From NCBI RefSeq assembly GCF_003352005.1, contig NZ_CP024848.1:691001-755000 (forward strand): a stretch of 64,000 bases of DNA. The letters are read 5' to 3'. Positions 27,183-36,675 of this stretch are shown one piece after another. The notes under the pieces are model-generated. The model did no database searches. It saw nothing but the letters and a program-made list of their open reading frames with translations, and had not been told where the DNA came from. The position numbers and the translations under genes are program-made. The stretch's first letter is position 1, and the number at the start of each line of letters is the position of its first letter. This DNA is from Oceanobacillus zhaokaii (lineage in GTDB: Bacteria; Bacillota; Bacilli; Bacillales; Amphibacillaceae).

Positions 27183-28067
27183 ATGGAAAAAGTCAAAGTT
27201 GGAATAATTGGATCCGGAAATATCGGTTCTGACTTGATGGTTAAATTAATGAAATCAGACGTGTTGGAATTAACGACAATGATGGGAATTGATGCATCGT
27301 CAAGAGGAATGCAGCATGCCAAATATTTGGGCCTCCAAGTATTTGATACTGGGGTAGATGGTTTATTGGAACAGCCGGAATTAGTTGATATCATTTTTGA
27401 TGCTACAAGTGCAGGAGCACATATCCATAATGCAGAGGTGGCAAGAAAGCTTGGCAAACAAATGTTAGATTTAACACCAGCTGCAATTGGACCTTTTGTT
27501 TCACCAACTGTTAATTTGGGGGATCATTTGGACGCAGAGAATGTAAATTTAATTACATGTGGCGGGCAAGCAACGATTCCAATTATCCATGCAATTAACA
27601 AGATAGCACCTGTAGAGTACGGAGAAATTGTTGCTACAATCTCCAGTAAAAGTGCTGGACCAGGAACAAGAGCGAATATTGATGAGTTTACCGAAACAAC
27701 TGCGAAGGCGATTGAGGAAGTCGGTGGTGCAAAGAAAGGAAAGGCAATTATTATCCTAAATCCTGCGGAGCCACCAATTATGATGCGTGATACTGTCCAT
27801 GTAATTGTTGAGGAAGGTAAAGTGGAACGGAAGAAAATCTCAAATGCAATTTCTGACATGGTGAAAAAGGTTCAGGTCTTCGTTCCAGGATATCATTTGC
27901 GTACAGAGCCGATTTTTGATGGAAATAAAGTAACTGTATTCCTTGAAATTGAAGGTGCTGGACATTTTCTGCCAAAATATGCCGGTAATCTTGACATCAT
28001 GACAGCTGCAGCTGTAAAAGTAGCAGAGGAATTTGCGAAAAATCGTGTGAACGTAACAGCAAACTGA
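27183..28067 (+). CDS. dmpF: Acetaldehyde dehydrogenase (acylating)
   Basis: CoA-acylating acetaldehyde dehydrogenase of 294 aa. It takes the acetaldehyde released by the adjacent aldolase and forms acetyl-CoA with NAD (DmpF/MhpF/PraG role). The N-terminal Rossmann motif is [10 protein letters not shown]. The catalytic Cys is in [11 protein letters not shown] (about residue 126). The C-terminal dimer segment reads [17 protein letters not shown]. It normally channels acetaldehyde from the aldolase within a heterotetramer, and that gene follows directly. The ATG follows GGGGAGG. Confidence 0.95.
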   Translation: MEKVKVGIIGSGNIGSDLMVKLMKSDVLELTTMMGIDASSRGMQHAKYLGLQVFDTGVDGLLEQPELVDIIFDATSAGAHIHNAEVARKLGKQMLDLTPAAIGPFVSPTVNLGDHLDAENVNLITCGGQATIPIIHAINKIAPVEYGEIVATISSKSAGPGTRANIDEFTETTAKAIEEVGGAKKGKAIIILNPAEPPIMMRDTVHVIVEEGKVERKKISNAISDMVKKVQVFVPGYHLRTEPIFDGNKVTVFLEIEGAGHFLPKYAGNLDIMTAAAVKVAEEFAKNRVNVTAN

Positions 28068-28088
28068 GTGTTGGAAAGGAGGATGAAT

Positions 28089-29105
28089 ATGACAAATCAA
28101 TCTGAAATTAAAATTACGGAAGTTGCATTACGAGATGGCAGTCATGCGATTAGCCATCAGTATACCGTTGACCAAGTTACAGCGACTGCAAAAGCATTAA
28201 ACGAAGCGCACGTTCCCTATATTGAAGTATCCCATGGCGATGGATTAGGCGGCTCATCGCTACAATATGGATTATCTAAAACGAATGAGCTTGAATTAAT
28301 AGAGGCTGCTGTTTCAGTCGCTGACTTCTCGAAAATCGCTGTATTATTGCTGCCGGGAATTGGGACGATTGAAGACTTAAAGGAAGCTGCTAATTTAGGC
28401 GCAAAAATGGCAAGAGTAGCAACACATGTAACGGAAGCAGACGTGTCCAAACAGCATATTCAAACAGCTAGAGATTTAGGAATGGAAACTGTGGGATTCT
28501 TAATGATGAGTCATATGGCTCCAACAGATAAATTACTTGAGCAAGCGAAATTAATGGAAAGCTATGGAGCAGACACTGTTTATGTTGTAGATTCTGCAGG
28601 TGCCTTGCTTCCAAATCAGGTTAAGGAAAGAATTAAAGCATTAAAACAAGCATTAAATATAAATATTGGTTTCCATGGTCATAATAATTTGTCGCTCGCA
28701 ATGGGAAATACATTAGCTGCAATTGAAGAAGGAGCGACAAGAATCGATGGCAGCATACGCTGTCTAGGAGCAGGTGCAGGTAATACGCAGACAGAGGTTC
28801 TGGTTGCTGTATTAGAGAAGATGGGTATTCAAACAGGCATTGACCTTTATAAAATTATGGATATAGCGGAAGACATCGTCGCACCGTATTTACCAAAACC
28901 TCAAGAGATTAATCGTGATAGTTTAACTTTAGGCTACGCAGGGGTCTATTCTAGTTTTCTTTTACATGCTAATCGGGCTGCAGAGAAATTCTCAGTAGAA
29001 TCTAGAGATATACTAGTAGAACTAGGTAAGAGAGAAATTGTCGGGGGTCAGGAAGATATGATCGTGGATGTTGCAGCAGAGCTCTCAAAAGCAGCTCGCA
29101 AATAG
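28089..29105 (+). CDS. dmpG: 4-hydroxy-2-oxovalerate aldolase
   Basis: Divalent-metal class II aldolase of the HMGL fold (338 aa) that splits 4-hydroxy-2-oxovalerate to pyruvate and acetaldehyde (DmpG/MhpE/PraF role). The metal/catalytic start motif is EVALRDGSHAISHQ. The barrel has SHGDGLGGSS, VVDSAGALLP and the metal-binding GFHGHNNLSLA. A C-terminal communication domain carries the channel to the dehydrogenase partner. The ATG at 28089 is chosen because AAAGGAGG lies 6 nt upstream; upstream in-frame starts are inside or before the ribosome site. Confidence 0.95.
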   Translation: MTNQSEIKITEVALRDGSHAISHQYTVDQVTATAKALNEAHVPYIEVSHGDGLGGSSLQYGLSKTNELELIEAAVSVADFSKIAVLLLPGIGTIEDLKEAANLGAKMARVATHVTEADVSKQHIQTARDLGMETVGFLMMSHMAPTDKLLEQAKLMESYGADTVYVVDSAGALLPNQVKERIKALKQALNINIGFHGHNNLSLAMGNTLAAIEEGATRIDGSIRCLGAGAGNTQTEVLVAVLEKMGIQTGIDLYKIMDIAEDIVAPYLPKPQEINRDSLTLGYAGVYSSFLLHANRAAEKFSVESRDILVELGKREIVGGQEDMIVDVAAELSKAARK

Positions 29106-29148
29106 CAATCTTAAATAAAGAAGAATAACGTGCATGGGAGAGAAGGAC

Positions 29149-29937
29149 ATGGACAAAGAATTAATTCAAAAGCTCGCAAATTATACGCATCATGCTGAAA
29201 AAGAAAAGCGAGAGATAAAAAAGATCACAGCAGATTTATATCCAGAGCTTACAATTGATGAAGCATACCTTGTTCAGGAAGAATTGGTTCGTCAAAAGCT
29301 GGAAGAGGGTCACACAATCATTGGTCCAAAAATGGGGATTACGAGCGAAGCCAAGATGAAACAAATGAATGTTGATAATCCAATTTATGGATATGTATTC
29401 GATAACATGGTTGTAGAAGAAGGGGAGCCTGTCTCTGTTTCTAACTATATTCATCCAAAAATCGAACCAGAAATTGGGTTTGTCTTAAAAAAGGATTTAG
29501 CAGGACCAGGGGTTACTGCTCTTGATGTATTACTTGCAACGGAATATGTATTCCCAGCAGTAGAGATTATTGATAGCAGATATGAAAATTTCAATTTCAC
29601 ATTGCCGGATGTAATCGCGGATAATACTTCTGCTGCTGGAGCGATATTTGGTACATATTTGCGAAAACCAGAAGAATTAGAGTTGGATGTTGTCGGCGTG
29701 ACATTAGCAATCAATGGTGAAATAAAATCACTGGGCGCAGGAGCTGCAGTTCTTGGTCATCCAGCTAATTCTGTTGCAAGACTGGCAAATATGTTAAGTG
29801 AAAAGGGAGAAAAGGTAAAAGCTGGTCAACCGATATTAACAGGTGGGGCCACAGCTGCTGTTCCAATTACTCCAGGAGATTTTGTACAAGTAAAATATGG
29901 TGGTTTAGGTGATGTAAGCTTTGCCGTCAAGGAATAA
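29149..29937 (+). CDS. dmpH: 4-oxalocrotonate decarboxylase (2-oxo-3-hexenedioate decarboxylase)
   Basis: Mg-dependent decarboxylase of 262 aa in the hydratase-decarboxylase family. It converts 4-oxalocrotonate to 2-oxopent-4-enoate (XylI/DmpH/PraD role), usually in a complex with the hydratase. Motifs are GPKMGITSEAKMKQM, NPIYGYVFDNMV, HPKIEPEIGFVLKKDL and AVEIIDSRYENFNF. The ATG at 29149 (GGGAG 8 nt away) is preferred to the ATG at 29134, but this is not certain. Its presence with the dehydrogenase and tautomerase shows that the oxalocrotonate branch, not the hydrolytic one, is encoded. Confidence 0.88.
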   Translation: MDKELIQKLANYTHHAEKEKREIKKITADLYPELTIDEAYLVQEELVRQKLEEGHTIIGPKMGITSEAKMKQMNVDNPIYGYVFDNMVVEEGEPVSVSNYIHPKIEPEIGFVLKKDLAGPGVTALDVLLATEYVFPAVEIIDSRYENFNFTLPDVIADNTSAAGAIFGTYLRKPEELELDVVGVTLAINGEIKSLGAGAAVLGHPANSVARLANMLSEKGEKVKAGQPILTGGATAAVPITPGDFVQVKYGGLGDVSFAVKE

Positions 29938-29964
29938 TCAAAGACATGTCTAGGGGGTGGGGAT

Positions 29965-30156
29965 TTGCCACTAGTAAATATTCAGATCATGGAGGGAAGA
30001 ACTCCGGATAAAATTGAAGCACTGCTGAGAAATGTTACCAATGCTGTAAGTGAATCATTGGATGCTCCGAAAGAAAATGTACGTGTCATTGTTACAGAAG
30101 TACCAAAAACACATTGGGCGATTGGTGGGACATCAGCAAAAGAGCTTGGCAGATAA
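29965..30156 (+). CDS. dmpI: 4-oxalocrotonate tautomerase (TTG start)
   Basis: Small hexameric isomerase of 63 codons that ketonises 2-hydroxymuconate to 4-oxalocrotonate. After removal of the initiator residue the chain begins with the catalytic Pro1 (PLVNIQIMEGR). Arg11 and Arg39 are in place, and position 50 is Trp where Pseudomonas 4-OT has Phe. The TTG start follows AGGGGGTGGGGA. It is last in the first block of the locus; the convergent lysR gene ends 27 bp further on. Confidence 0.93.
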   Translation: MPLVNIQIMEGRTPDKIEALLRNVTNAVSESLDAPKENVRVIVTEVPKTHWAIGGTSAKELGR

Positions 30157-30182
30157 TGGAGGTGTGGTAGGGAAGTCCCTAC

Positions 30183-31064
30183 CTATTCTCCAGAATACTT
30201 ATGATTAATTACTGAGTAGATAATCTTTTTCGCAAGTTTCTCAATCTGGGAGTTTATTCGGTATTGGACATAGACCTTATTCTGGATATTGGTAAGCGTT
30301 TTAATTTTTTTGATAACTATACTTGATTTATATTTCTTATCAATACCAAGCTCAGGAATAATTCCAATACCTAACTCATTTGCAACTGCATTCAGAAGCA
30401 TTTCGTTATTTTCGACTTCAATACGAGTAATATCATGGGCGCTAATTAGTTTATGATCAATGGATTTCCATAACTCAGAGTTTCGCTTATAGCTTAAGAT
30501 TGTTTCACCGTTTAAATCTTCAATGGTCAGGGGTTGTTTTTTGCACAGTTGGTGATCGATTGGAAGGACAACGACAAGATTATTGTCGAATAGATATTCT
30601 GACGTAATATAAGGGCTATTTGGAAGCATATCTCTAGTAAAAACCAGATCAACCTCTCCTAACAGTACTTTTTCATTTAAGCTAACAGAATCATAGCCGT
30701 CTGCTATTTGAACATCTATATTGCCAATAGATTTAACCGCTTTCAATAGTTCGATAATAAAAGAATATGAGTATCCTGGAGAGAATCCAACCTTGATTAC
30801 AGGGGCTTTTACCATATTTTTAATTTCCTTAGAATGATTAATATTGATTAAAATGTTCTTGGCGTATTCTGTAAAAATAATCCCTTCCTCTGTCAAGGAA
30901 ATTTCATGGCCGGTTCTAGTAAATAATTCACATTTTAAAATGTCTTCAAGAGATTTTATTCTTGATGTGACGGTTGGTTGTGTAACGTTAAGCGCATCTG
31001 CAGCTTTTGAATAGCTTTTATATTCGGAAACAGTAAGGAAAGTTTCCAATTGGCTTTCGTTCAT
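30183..31064 (-). CDS. LysR-family transcriptional regulator
   Basis: LysR-type regulator of 293 aa with an N-terminal winged helix-turn-helix (about residues 1-60): LETFLTVSEYKSYSKAADAL, then NVTQPTVTSRIKSLE and LFTRTGHEISLTEEG. The periplasmic-binding-like effector domain follows (about 90-290). It is transcribed away from the Rieske oxygenase operon, with a 500-bp spacer holding a palindrome. It therefore probably activates that operon in response to an aromatic acid or ring-cleavage intermediate. The locus thus has two regulators, IclR for the lower block and LysR for the upper block. Confidence 0.9.
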   Translation of the reverse strand: MNESQLETFLTVSEYKSYSKAADALNVTQPTVTSRIKSLEDILKCELFTRTGHEISLTEEGIIFTEYAKNILININHSKEIKNMVKAPVIKVGFSPGYSYSFIIELLKAVKSIGNIDVQIADGYDSVSLNEKVLLGEVDLVFTRDMLPNSPYITSEYLFDNNLVVVLPIDHQLCKKQPLTIEDLNGETILSYKRNSELWKSIDHKLISAHDITRIEVENNEMLLNAVANELGIGIIPELGIDKKYKSSIVIKKIKTLTNIQNKVYVQYRINSQIEKLAKKIIYSVINHKYSGE

Positions 31065-31158
31065 TTGATTACCTCCGAACCTAAGTGTTTAAAGTCTTAC
31101 ATGACAAACCAATAATGTGATTAGTAGTTTACTGTCGTTTCGTTTTAGCAGTTAACAA

Positions 31159-31217
31159 AGTGTAAAAACTACTAGGGTTGTCATCGAAAAGCTTGGTGAC
31201 AACCAGGTTTTCTAACA
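31159..31217. repeat. Dispersed hairpin repeat, copy 3
   Basis: AGTGTAAAAACTACTAG leads to a stem GTTGTCA/TGACAAC around TCGAAAAGCTTGG, then a CCAGGTTTTCTAA tail. It is related to the copies at 7549, 27109 and 61306 and lies in the lysR/Rieske spacer. Confidence 0.6.
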
Positions 31218-31440
31218 GCGATCAATGATATAAACATGCTTAATAGATTAAATGATAGGTCATAAAATCACATTATGTCAATTAAAATAGCGTAAGTAGA
31301 TTGATAATAATGTATCTTTTGAAAAGTTAGTATTAAAATTATTTTATTAATTTAGGGAAAAACAAAATAATTTCAATTGGTATCTAAATAATCTGTCTAC
31401 TATAATTAATATAAGCCATGAAGTATGAATTAGCTAATGT

Positions 31441-31458
31441 AATGTAAGTGGTTACATT
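31441..31458. promoter_or_regulatory. Palindromic candidate operator upstream of the Rieske operon
   Basis: AATGTAAGTGGTTACATT has perfect 7-bp arms around GTGG and lies 108 bp before the oxygenase start. It is a likely binding site for the LysR protein or another regulator. The rest of the 31065-31565 spacer shows only AT-rich sequence and the hairpin repeat. Confidence 0.45.
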
Positions 31459-31565
31459 TAGCGTTTGTTTACAGATAGAGTAAACTTTTATTAATAGTAA
31501 GAGCAGAAAGATGTTTTAACTTACATGCTAGCAAAGTGAATACAATCATAATTGGAGGGCTTTAA

Positions 31566-32843
31566 ATGGAGCGCATCATACAAGACAATTTGGAAAAAAG
31601 TGAGTTTCTTGTTAACCGACGTGTCTTTACCGATAAGGAAATACTAGCAAGAGAGCGTGCAGAAATATTCAATAAATGCTGGTTATTCATTGGGCATGAA
31701 ACAGAAATACCTGAAGCAGGTGATTATAAACGGAAAAAAGTAGGTGGGCGTAACTTACTGTTTGTCCATAGTCAAGATGGTGAAATCCGAGCATTATTCA
31801 ATACCTGTCCACATCGCGGTGCGCTTGTTTGTAGAGAAGACTCAGGGAATTCAAGAGTTTTTCGTTGCTTTTACCATGCGTGGAGTTTTAAAAATGATGG
31901 TGAATTAGTAGGTATGCCCGGAAAGGATGGTTTTCCTGAAGGGTTTAATGATGAAGGTACCAAAAACATGAAAGCGGTTAACAGACTGGAGAGTTATCGT
32001 GGATTCATGTTTGTTAACTTTGACGATAATGCAATTTCGCTCGATGAATACTTAGGAAATGCAAAAGAGTACATCGATCTTGTGGTTGATCAATCTGAGT
32101 ACGGAATGGAAGCCCTTGGCGGGGTACAACAATATAGCGTAAGAGCGAACTGGAAACTATTAGCAGAAAATAGTGTGGACTTGTATCATGGTATGCCAAC
32201 ACATAAGACATATTTTGATATTAAACAAGCACAAGATCCTAATTTAAAACGTGTGAAACTGGAAGGTAAAGGGATTAATTTAGGCAACGGGCATAGTGTT
32301 ATCGAATATGTCGCTCCATGGGGAAGACCAGTTGCACAGTGGACACCTATCTGGGACGAAGAATTTAAAAATGATATGGAGAAAATGAAAACTCGATTAG
32401 CAGAACGTTTTGGTGAAGATCGGGCGGACCGTATCGCCAATTATAACCGAAACATTGTTATTTTCCCTAATCTCGTAATCAACGATATCATGGCTGTTAC
32501 TGCTAGAACGTTCTATCCATCATCACCAGGCTATATGGAGGTTCAGGGGTATTCATTAGCTCCTAAAGGTGAAAGTGATAAGCATCGTTTAGCTAGAAAT
32601 AATAACTTCCTCGAGTTTTTAGGACCTGGTGGTTTTGCAACACCAGATGATAATGAGGCACTTGAATTATGTCAAGAAGCTTATAACAATAACTCGGAAG
32701 TTGAGTGGAATGATATCTCTAAAGGAATGGTTAGAGGAGAAGGGAATGCCTTAGCAACAGATGAGTTGCAAATGCGGAGCTTCTGGAGACATTATAATTC
32801 AATCATACAAGAATCCTTGAATAAGGAGGTTGCACATCGATGA
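31566..32843 (+). CDS. Aromatic ring-hydroxylating dioxygenase, alpha subunit (Rieske)
   Basis: Catalytic subunit of 425 aa. The Rieske [2Fe-2S] motif is C81-P-H83 in NTCPHRGALVC plus CFYH (about residues 101-104). The mononuclear iron motif is NSVDLYHGMPTHKTY, with bridging D205, H208 and H213. The C-terminal half is helix-grip and holds a PDDNEALELCQEAYNN segment. It hydroxylates an aromatic ring using O2 and electrons from the ferredoxin. The gene set (extradiol enzyme plus decarboxylase) hints at a substrate with a carboxyl group. In outline it resembles benzoate-, cumate- and anthranilate-type oxygenases. No dihydrodiol dehydrogenase is nearby. Confidence 0.9.
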   Translation: MERIIQDNLEKSEFLVNRRVFTDKEILARERAEIFNKCWLFIGHETEIPEAGDYKRKKVGGRNLLFVHSQDGEIRALFNTCPHRGALVCREDSGNSRVFRCFYHAWSFKNDGELVGMPGKDGFPEGFNDEGTKNMKAVNRLESYRGFMFVNFDDNAISLDEYLGNAKEYIDLVVDQSEYGMEALGGVQQYSVRANWKLLAENSVDLYHGMPTHKTYFDIKQAQDPNLKRVKLEGKGINLGNGHSVIEYVAPWGRPVAQWTPIWDEEFKNDMEKMKTRLAERFGEDRADRIANYNRNIVIFPNLVINDIMAVTARTFYPSSPGYMEVQGYSLAPKGESDKHRLARNNNFLEFLGPGGFATPDDNEALELCQEAYNNNSEVEWNDISKGMVRGEGNALATDELQMRSFWRHYNSIIQESLNKEVAHR

Positions 32844-33328
32844 CTATAAAAACACTAGAACGTCAGGATATCGTCGATTTCCTATACACCGAAGCAAAGA
32901 TATTGGATGAGTGGAGATTAATGGATTGGGCTGCACTTTTTACCGATGATGGAACATATATTGTTCCACCAATCGGTGAACCAGAAGCAATTCCGACTAA
33001 ATCACTATTTTATATACATGATAATCGCTCACGACTACAAGAGCGAGCAGAAAGGCTATTAAAGAAAGAAGCACATGTTGAATATCCACATTCTACAACA
33101 ACAAGAAACTACCATAATATTCTAGTTGGTGATATAGAATCGGATGTCATTTCAGTAGATTGTAATTTTACAACACATCGTACGAAACGAGAGGTTGTCG
33201 ACACGTTTATTGGCAAAATAAAATATGAATTAGTAAGAGAGAATGACCGTTTAGCGATTCAAAGGAAAAAAGTTGTTCTAAATCTAGATAGTTTACGACC
33301 ACATGGGAAAATTAGCTTAATCCTGTAG
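32840..33328 (+). CDS. Aromatic ring-hydroxylating dioxygenase, beta subunit
   Basis: Structural small subunit of 162 aa with the SnoaL/NTF2-like cone fold. It starts with a helix containing VDFLYTEAKILDEWRLMDW, followed by LFTDDGTYIVPP, and has the typical HSTTTRNYHNILV strand region. It overlaps the alpha gene by 4 bp (ATGA), so translation is coupled and an alpha3beta3 oxygenase is expected. The beta subunit rules out VanA- or KshA-like monooxygenases that work with alpha alone. Confidence 0.9.
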   Translation: MTIKTLERQDIVDFLYTEAKILDEWRLMDWAALFTDDGTYIVPPIGEPEAIPTKSLFYIHDNRSRLQERAERLLKKEAHVEYPHSTTTRNYHNILVGDIESDVISVDCNFTTHRTKREVVDTFIGKIKYELVRENDRLAIQRKKVVLNLDSLRPHGKISLIL

Positions 33329-33357
33329 AAATCACTTCATAAAAGGTGGTGCATGAT

Positions 33358-34404
33358 ATGAGTAACGAGCAAGAAATAGTTGATATCACCATTATTGGTG
33401 GTGGTCCAGTGGGTATGTTTACTGCCTTTTATGCAGGCATGCGCCAAGCAAGTGTGAAAATAATCGAAAGTCTGCCACAGCTAGGTGGTCAGCTTGCCGC
33501 GTTATATCCAGATAAATATGTCTATGATGTAGCAGGCTTCCCTCAGATAAAGGCAAGTGAGCTGGTGGATCGGTTAGAAGAACAGATGAATCAATTTGAG
33601 CAAGAGGTTTGTTTGAATGAAGAAGTTATTGAAGTAACAAAGGAAAATGATGTATTCAAACTAATTACAGGCTCAGCGATCCATTACTCTAAGACGATTA
33701 TTATTACTGCTGGAAATGGAGCTTTTAAACCGAGAACAATGAATCTCGAAGATGAAGATAAATTTGATAACACGAATCTGCATTACAGTATTAAAAACAT
33801 CCAAGATTTTGCGAATAAAGATGTCGTAATTTTTGGTGGTGGTGATTCAGCAGTTGATTGGGCTTTAATGCTAGAGAAAATAGCTGCTCGTGTGTCTTTA
33901 GTTCATAGAAGAGATAAGTTTCGAGCACATGAGCACAGTGTTAAACAATTAAAGGAGTGCTCAGTTAACATCCTTACCCCATATGTTCCTACAGCACTAT
34001 TAGGGGACACAAAACTGGAGTCTATCATTTTAAAGGAATCAAAGACAAAAGAGGAAATCGAATTAAGGGCAGATGATTATTTAGTGAATTATGGTTTTAT
34101 CTCCAATTTAGGCCCGATTAATAATTGGGGACTAGAAATAGAGAAGCAGTCAATATTAGTCAATTCAAAGGCAGAGACGAATATTCCAGGAATTTATGCT
34201 GTTGGCGATATTGCAACCTATCCTGGAAAGGTTGAGTTAATGGCGACAGGGTTTGGTGAAGCGCCAATCGCGGTTAGTAATGCGAAGGTGTACATTGATC
34301 CGAATGAATCAATGCATGTTGCTCATAGTACATCGATTATGAGCAGGAAGAATCATCAAAAGAAAGAAACACTACCGAAAACAAAAGCGCAAGCGTCCGT
34401 TTAA
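33358..34404 (+). CDS. Ferredoxin-NADP+ reductase, YumC/thioredoxin-reductase-like type
   Basis: FAD enzyme of 348 aa with the FAD motif [16 protein letters not shown], then [13 protein letters not shown], the NADP motif [14 protein letters not shown] and the late FAD motif [26 protein letters not shown]. It lacks the CxxC of thioredoxin reductases, as in Bacillus YumC-type reductases. Within this operon it should pass NAD(P)H electrons to the 7Fe ferredoxin and then the oxygenase. The ATG at 33358 has AAAAGGTGG upstream. The last ~8 codons (KTKAQASV) lie inside a dispersed repeat and extend the usual family end. Confidence 0.88.
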   Translation: MSNEQEIVDITIIGGGPVGMFTAFYAGMRQASVKIIESLPQLGGQLAALYPDKYVYDVAGFPQIKASELVDRLEEQMNQFEQEVCLNEEVIEVTKENDVFKLITGSAIHYSKTIIITAGNGAFKPRTMNLEDEDKFDNTNLHYSIKNIQDFANKDVVIFGGGDSAVDWALMLEKIAARVSLVHRRDKFRAHEHSVKQLKECSVNILTPYVPTALLGDTKLESIILKESKTKEEIELRADDYLVNYGFISNLGPINNWGLEIEKQSILVNSKAETNIPGIYAVGDIATYPGKVELMATGFGEAPIAVSNAKVYIDPNESMHVAHSTSIMSRKNHQKKETLPKTKAQASV

Positions 34405-34450
34405 CGAAATACAAAGAAAGACTCTCGCTAGTATTCGCTGGAGTTAGGCG
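34384..34450. repeat. Short copy of an AAGCGCAAGCG-type dispersed repeat overlapping a CDS end
   Basis: AAAGCGCAAGCGTCCGTTTA opens the element, and CTCGCTAGTATTCGCTGGAG with TTAGGCGTG ends it. The ends match those of the 200-bp element at 61203-61402. The first 20 bases encode the last residues and stop of the reductase. Confidence 0.65.
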
Positions 34451-34509
34451 TGACCATCATTAGAAATATTCTATTTCAAAATTAAAAAATATACTTAGGG
34501 GTGAAGGAT

Positions 34510-35517
34510 ATGTCAAAGATTTCAGAGGAGATTGTTAAAGAGTCGGCACAAGTAAGGTTGGATAACTATTTAAGAACGGTTGCACATTTAGGGCATGTAG
34601 AAATAAGTGTAACTAAATTTGAAGAATCATTATGGTTTTATCGAGAAGTAATGGGATTAGAAGTAACAGAAATAGAAGGGGATCGCGCTTATTTAAGAGC
34701 GTGGCAGGATTTTGACCATCATACATTAGTATTAAAAGCAGCTGATGTTTCCGAGGTGAATCGTGTCGGTTGGCGTGTAAGCGCAAAAGAAACCTTAGAA
34801 CTTTTTGAAAAGCAACTAACAAAAATGAATATTGAATTTAACTGGGTAGAGGGTGGAAGTAAGAAAGCATTAGGTGATGCAATACATTTCACATCACCAT
34901 CGGGTATCCCAATTGAGCTATATTGGGAAAAGGAATTGTTCGTTACGGATGATCCGAAGCTGAAGTCTCCATTACCTAGTCATCCAAGTAAATATCCGGC
35001 TAGAGGGGTTTCGCCACGCCGCTTTGATCATGTGAATTTCATGGTAGATGATGTTCAAAAAGAACAACAATGGTGGACCGAATTACTTGGAATTCACCAT
35101 CGTTACTTCGTTCAGAATAAAGAAGATATCCGACTTGGTTCATGGTTGAGCAGAACAAATATTGCCCATGAAATTGCATTTATGAGAAATGGTAACCAAA
35201 ACGGAGGCATTTTCCATCATCTAGCATACTATCTGGATTCACCGGATGAATTATTACGCGCAGCAAATATCATGGCGGAAAATGGAATAAAAATTGAATG
35301 GGGTCCAGGTAAGCATGGAACAAGTGGAGCACAATTCATCTATGTGTTTGAGCCATCTGGCCACCGAGTTGAAATTTGGACAGGCGGAATTCTAATGTTT
35401 GCTCCGGAATGGAAGCCAATCGAATGGCCAGCTGGAGTTGGTGAGCTTGGTTTAGAAATGTGGGGAAGTAAGCCGCCACAAAGCTACTTTACGTACGGCA
35501 CGAAATTAGGTAAATAA
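34510..35517 (+). CDS. Extradiol ring-cleavage dioxygenase (catechol 2,3-dioxygenase family)
   Basis: Type I (vicinal oxygen chelate) extradiol dioxygenase of 335 aa with two VOC repeats. The Fe(II) ligands fit H174 (RFDHVNFMV), H236 or H237 (IFHHLAYYL) and E288 (GHRVEIWTG). It cleaves a catechol next to the hydroxyls to a semialdehyde. Because an ACMSD-like decarboxylase follows, the natural substrate may be a carboxylated catechol, such as protocatechuate (2,3-cleavage, PraA role) or 2,3-dihydroxybenzoate. Catechol remains possible. The ATG at 34510 is 6 nt behind an AGGGGTG site. Confidence 0.87.
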   Translation: MSKISEEIVKESAQVRLDNYLRTVAHLGHVEISVTKFEESLWFYREVMGLEVTEIEGDRAYLRAWQDFDHHTLVLKAADVSEVNRVGWRVSAKETLELFEKQLTKMNIEFNWVEGGSKKALGDAIHFTSPSGIPIELYWEKELFVTDDPKLKSPLPSHPSKYPARGVSPRRFDHVNFMVDDVQKEQQWWTELLGIHHRYFVQNKEDIRLGSWLSRTNIAHEIAFMRNGNQNGGIFHHLAYYLDSPDELLRAANIMAENGIKIEWGPGKHGTSGAQFIYVFEPSGHRVEIWTGGILMFAPEWKPIEWPAGVGELGLEMWGSKPPQSYFTYGTKLGK

Positions 35518-35589
35518 CTGGAAGGAGATAGACACTCTTGAAAAGTCTATCTCCTGATTTCAAAATATGAATGCTAGGGGAGTCCAACA

Positions 35590-36606
35590 GTGGAGAAAAG
35601 CTTAAGGATCGATTTTCATACACATGTAATATCAGAGGAGTTTTTAAATTTAGCTGAAAAATACGGGGATGATCGTTGGCCTATCTTAGAGAAAACATGT
35701 GACTGTGGTGCAAACATTATGATAAAGGGCAAGAAATTTAGAGAAATCACGGATCAAGCATGGGATACTGAAACAAGGTTGCAGGATATGGAGAATGAAG
35801 GAATTGATATTCAGGTTCTATCGCCGATCCCTGTTACATTTAGTTATTGGTCAAATCCAGAACAAGGTTTGGAACTGGCAAGATTTCAGAATGATTTTAT
35901 CGCTTCAATTGTAAAGGAGCATCCAACAAAATTTATTGGTTTGGCTACGGTTCCACTGCAGGATGTTGATTTAGCAATCCAAGAAATGGACCGGGCAATT
36001 AATGAACTTGGCCTTCGAGGCGTTCAAATCGGCAGTAATGTTAATGGTAAGAATCTGGATGATGATGCACTCGATTTATTCTTTAAGGCTGCGAATGATA
36101 ACAATGTGCCACTATTTGTTCATCCGTGGGAGACAATGGGTAGGGAAAGAATGCCAAGACATAATTTTATGTATATGGTTGGTATGCCCTCGGAAACAGC
36201 CCTTGCAGCTGGAAGTATTATTATGAGTGGGATGCTTGATAAATATCCGAGCTTAAAAGTTTGCTTCGCTCATGGAGGTGGGTCACTTCCATATTTATTA
36301 CCTCGAATGGACAAAGGATGGAATGTATGGCCACAAATAAGAAAGACGGAAAAGGCGCCGAGTCATTATGCGAAATTACTTTATTATGACACGCTTGTTT
36401 ATGATGAGAATAACCTGCAATTTATGATTGACCGTTTCGGAGCAGATCAAATCATAGCTGGGTCAGACTATCCATTTCTGCTTCGGGAAGCACCATCTGG
36501 AAAAGTTGTTGATAAATTATCGACATTGAGTAATGAGGAAAAGAAACGAATCCATGGGCTAAATGCTTTGAGATTTTTAGGATTAGAAGTTGAAAACTTT
36601 CAGTGA
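35590..36606 (+). CDS. ACMSD-like amidohydrolase, probable carboxy-hydroxymuconate semialdehyde decarboxylase
   Basis: Zinc amidohydrolase of 338 aa in the ACMSD (aminocarboxymuconate semialdehyde decarboxylase) family. Metal residues are H10/H12 (DFHTHV), His in LFVHPWE (about 178), His in FAHGGG (about 230) and Asp in AGSDYP (about 293). Placed after the extradiol enzyme, it most likely removes the carboxyl group of the ring-fission product to yield 2-hydroxymuconate semialdehyde, as PraH does in Paenibacillus. An aminocarboxymuconate substrate (anthranilate/tryptophan route) is the alternative. The GTG start follows AGGGGAG at 7 nt. Confidence 0.8.
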   Translation: MEKSLRIDFHTHVISEEFLNLAEKYGDDRWPILEKTCDCGANIMIKGKKFREITDQAWDTETRLQDMENEGIDIQVLSPIPVTFSYWSNPEQGLELARFQNDFIASIVKEHPTKFIGLATVPLQDVDLAIQEMDRAINELGLRGVQIGSNVNGKNLDDDALDLFFKAANDNNVPLFVHPWETMGRERMPRHNFMYMVGMPSETALAAGSIIMSGMLDKYPSLKVCFAHGGGSLPYLLPRMDKGWNVWPQIRKTEKAPSHYAKLLYYDTLVYDENNLQFMIDRFGADQIIAGSDYPFLLREAPSGKVVDKLSTLSNEEKKRIHGLNALRFLGLEVENFQ

Positions 36607-36675
36607 AATTGATTTAAAGTATTAATACATCCGGACGTAAGAACGCCAAATCTTAGACATAGGGAGAGGATAATT

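Noticed and set aside
31566..33328. Vanillate O-demethylase (VanAB) identity for the Rieske enzyme
   Set aside because: A beta subunit overlaps the alpha gene and the reductase is FNR-like with a separate ferredoxin, unlike VanA/VanB.
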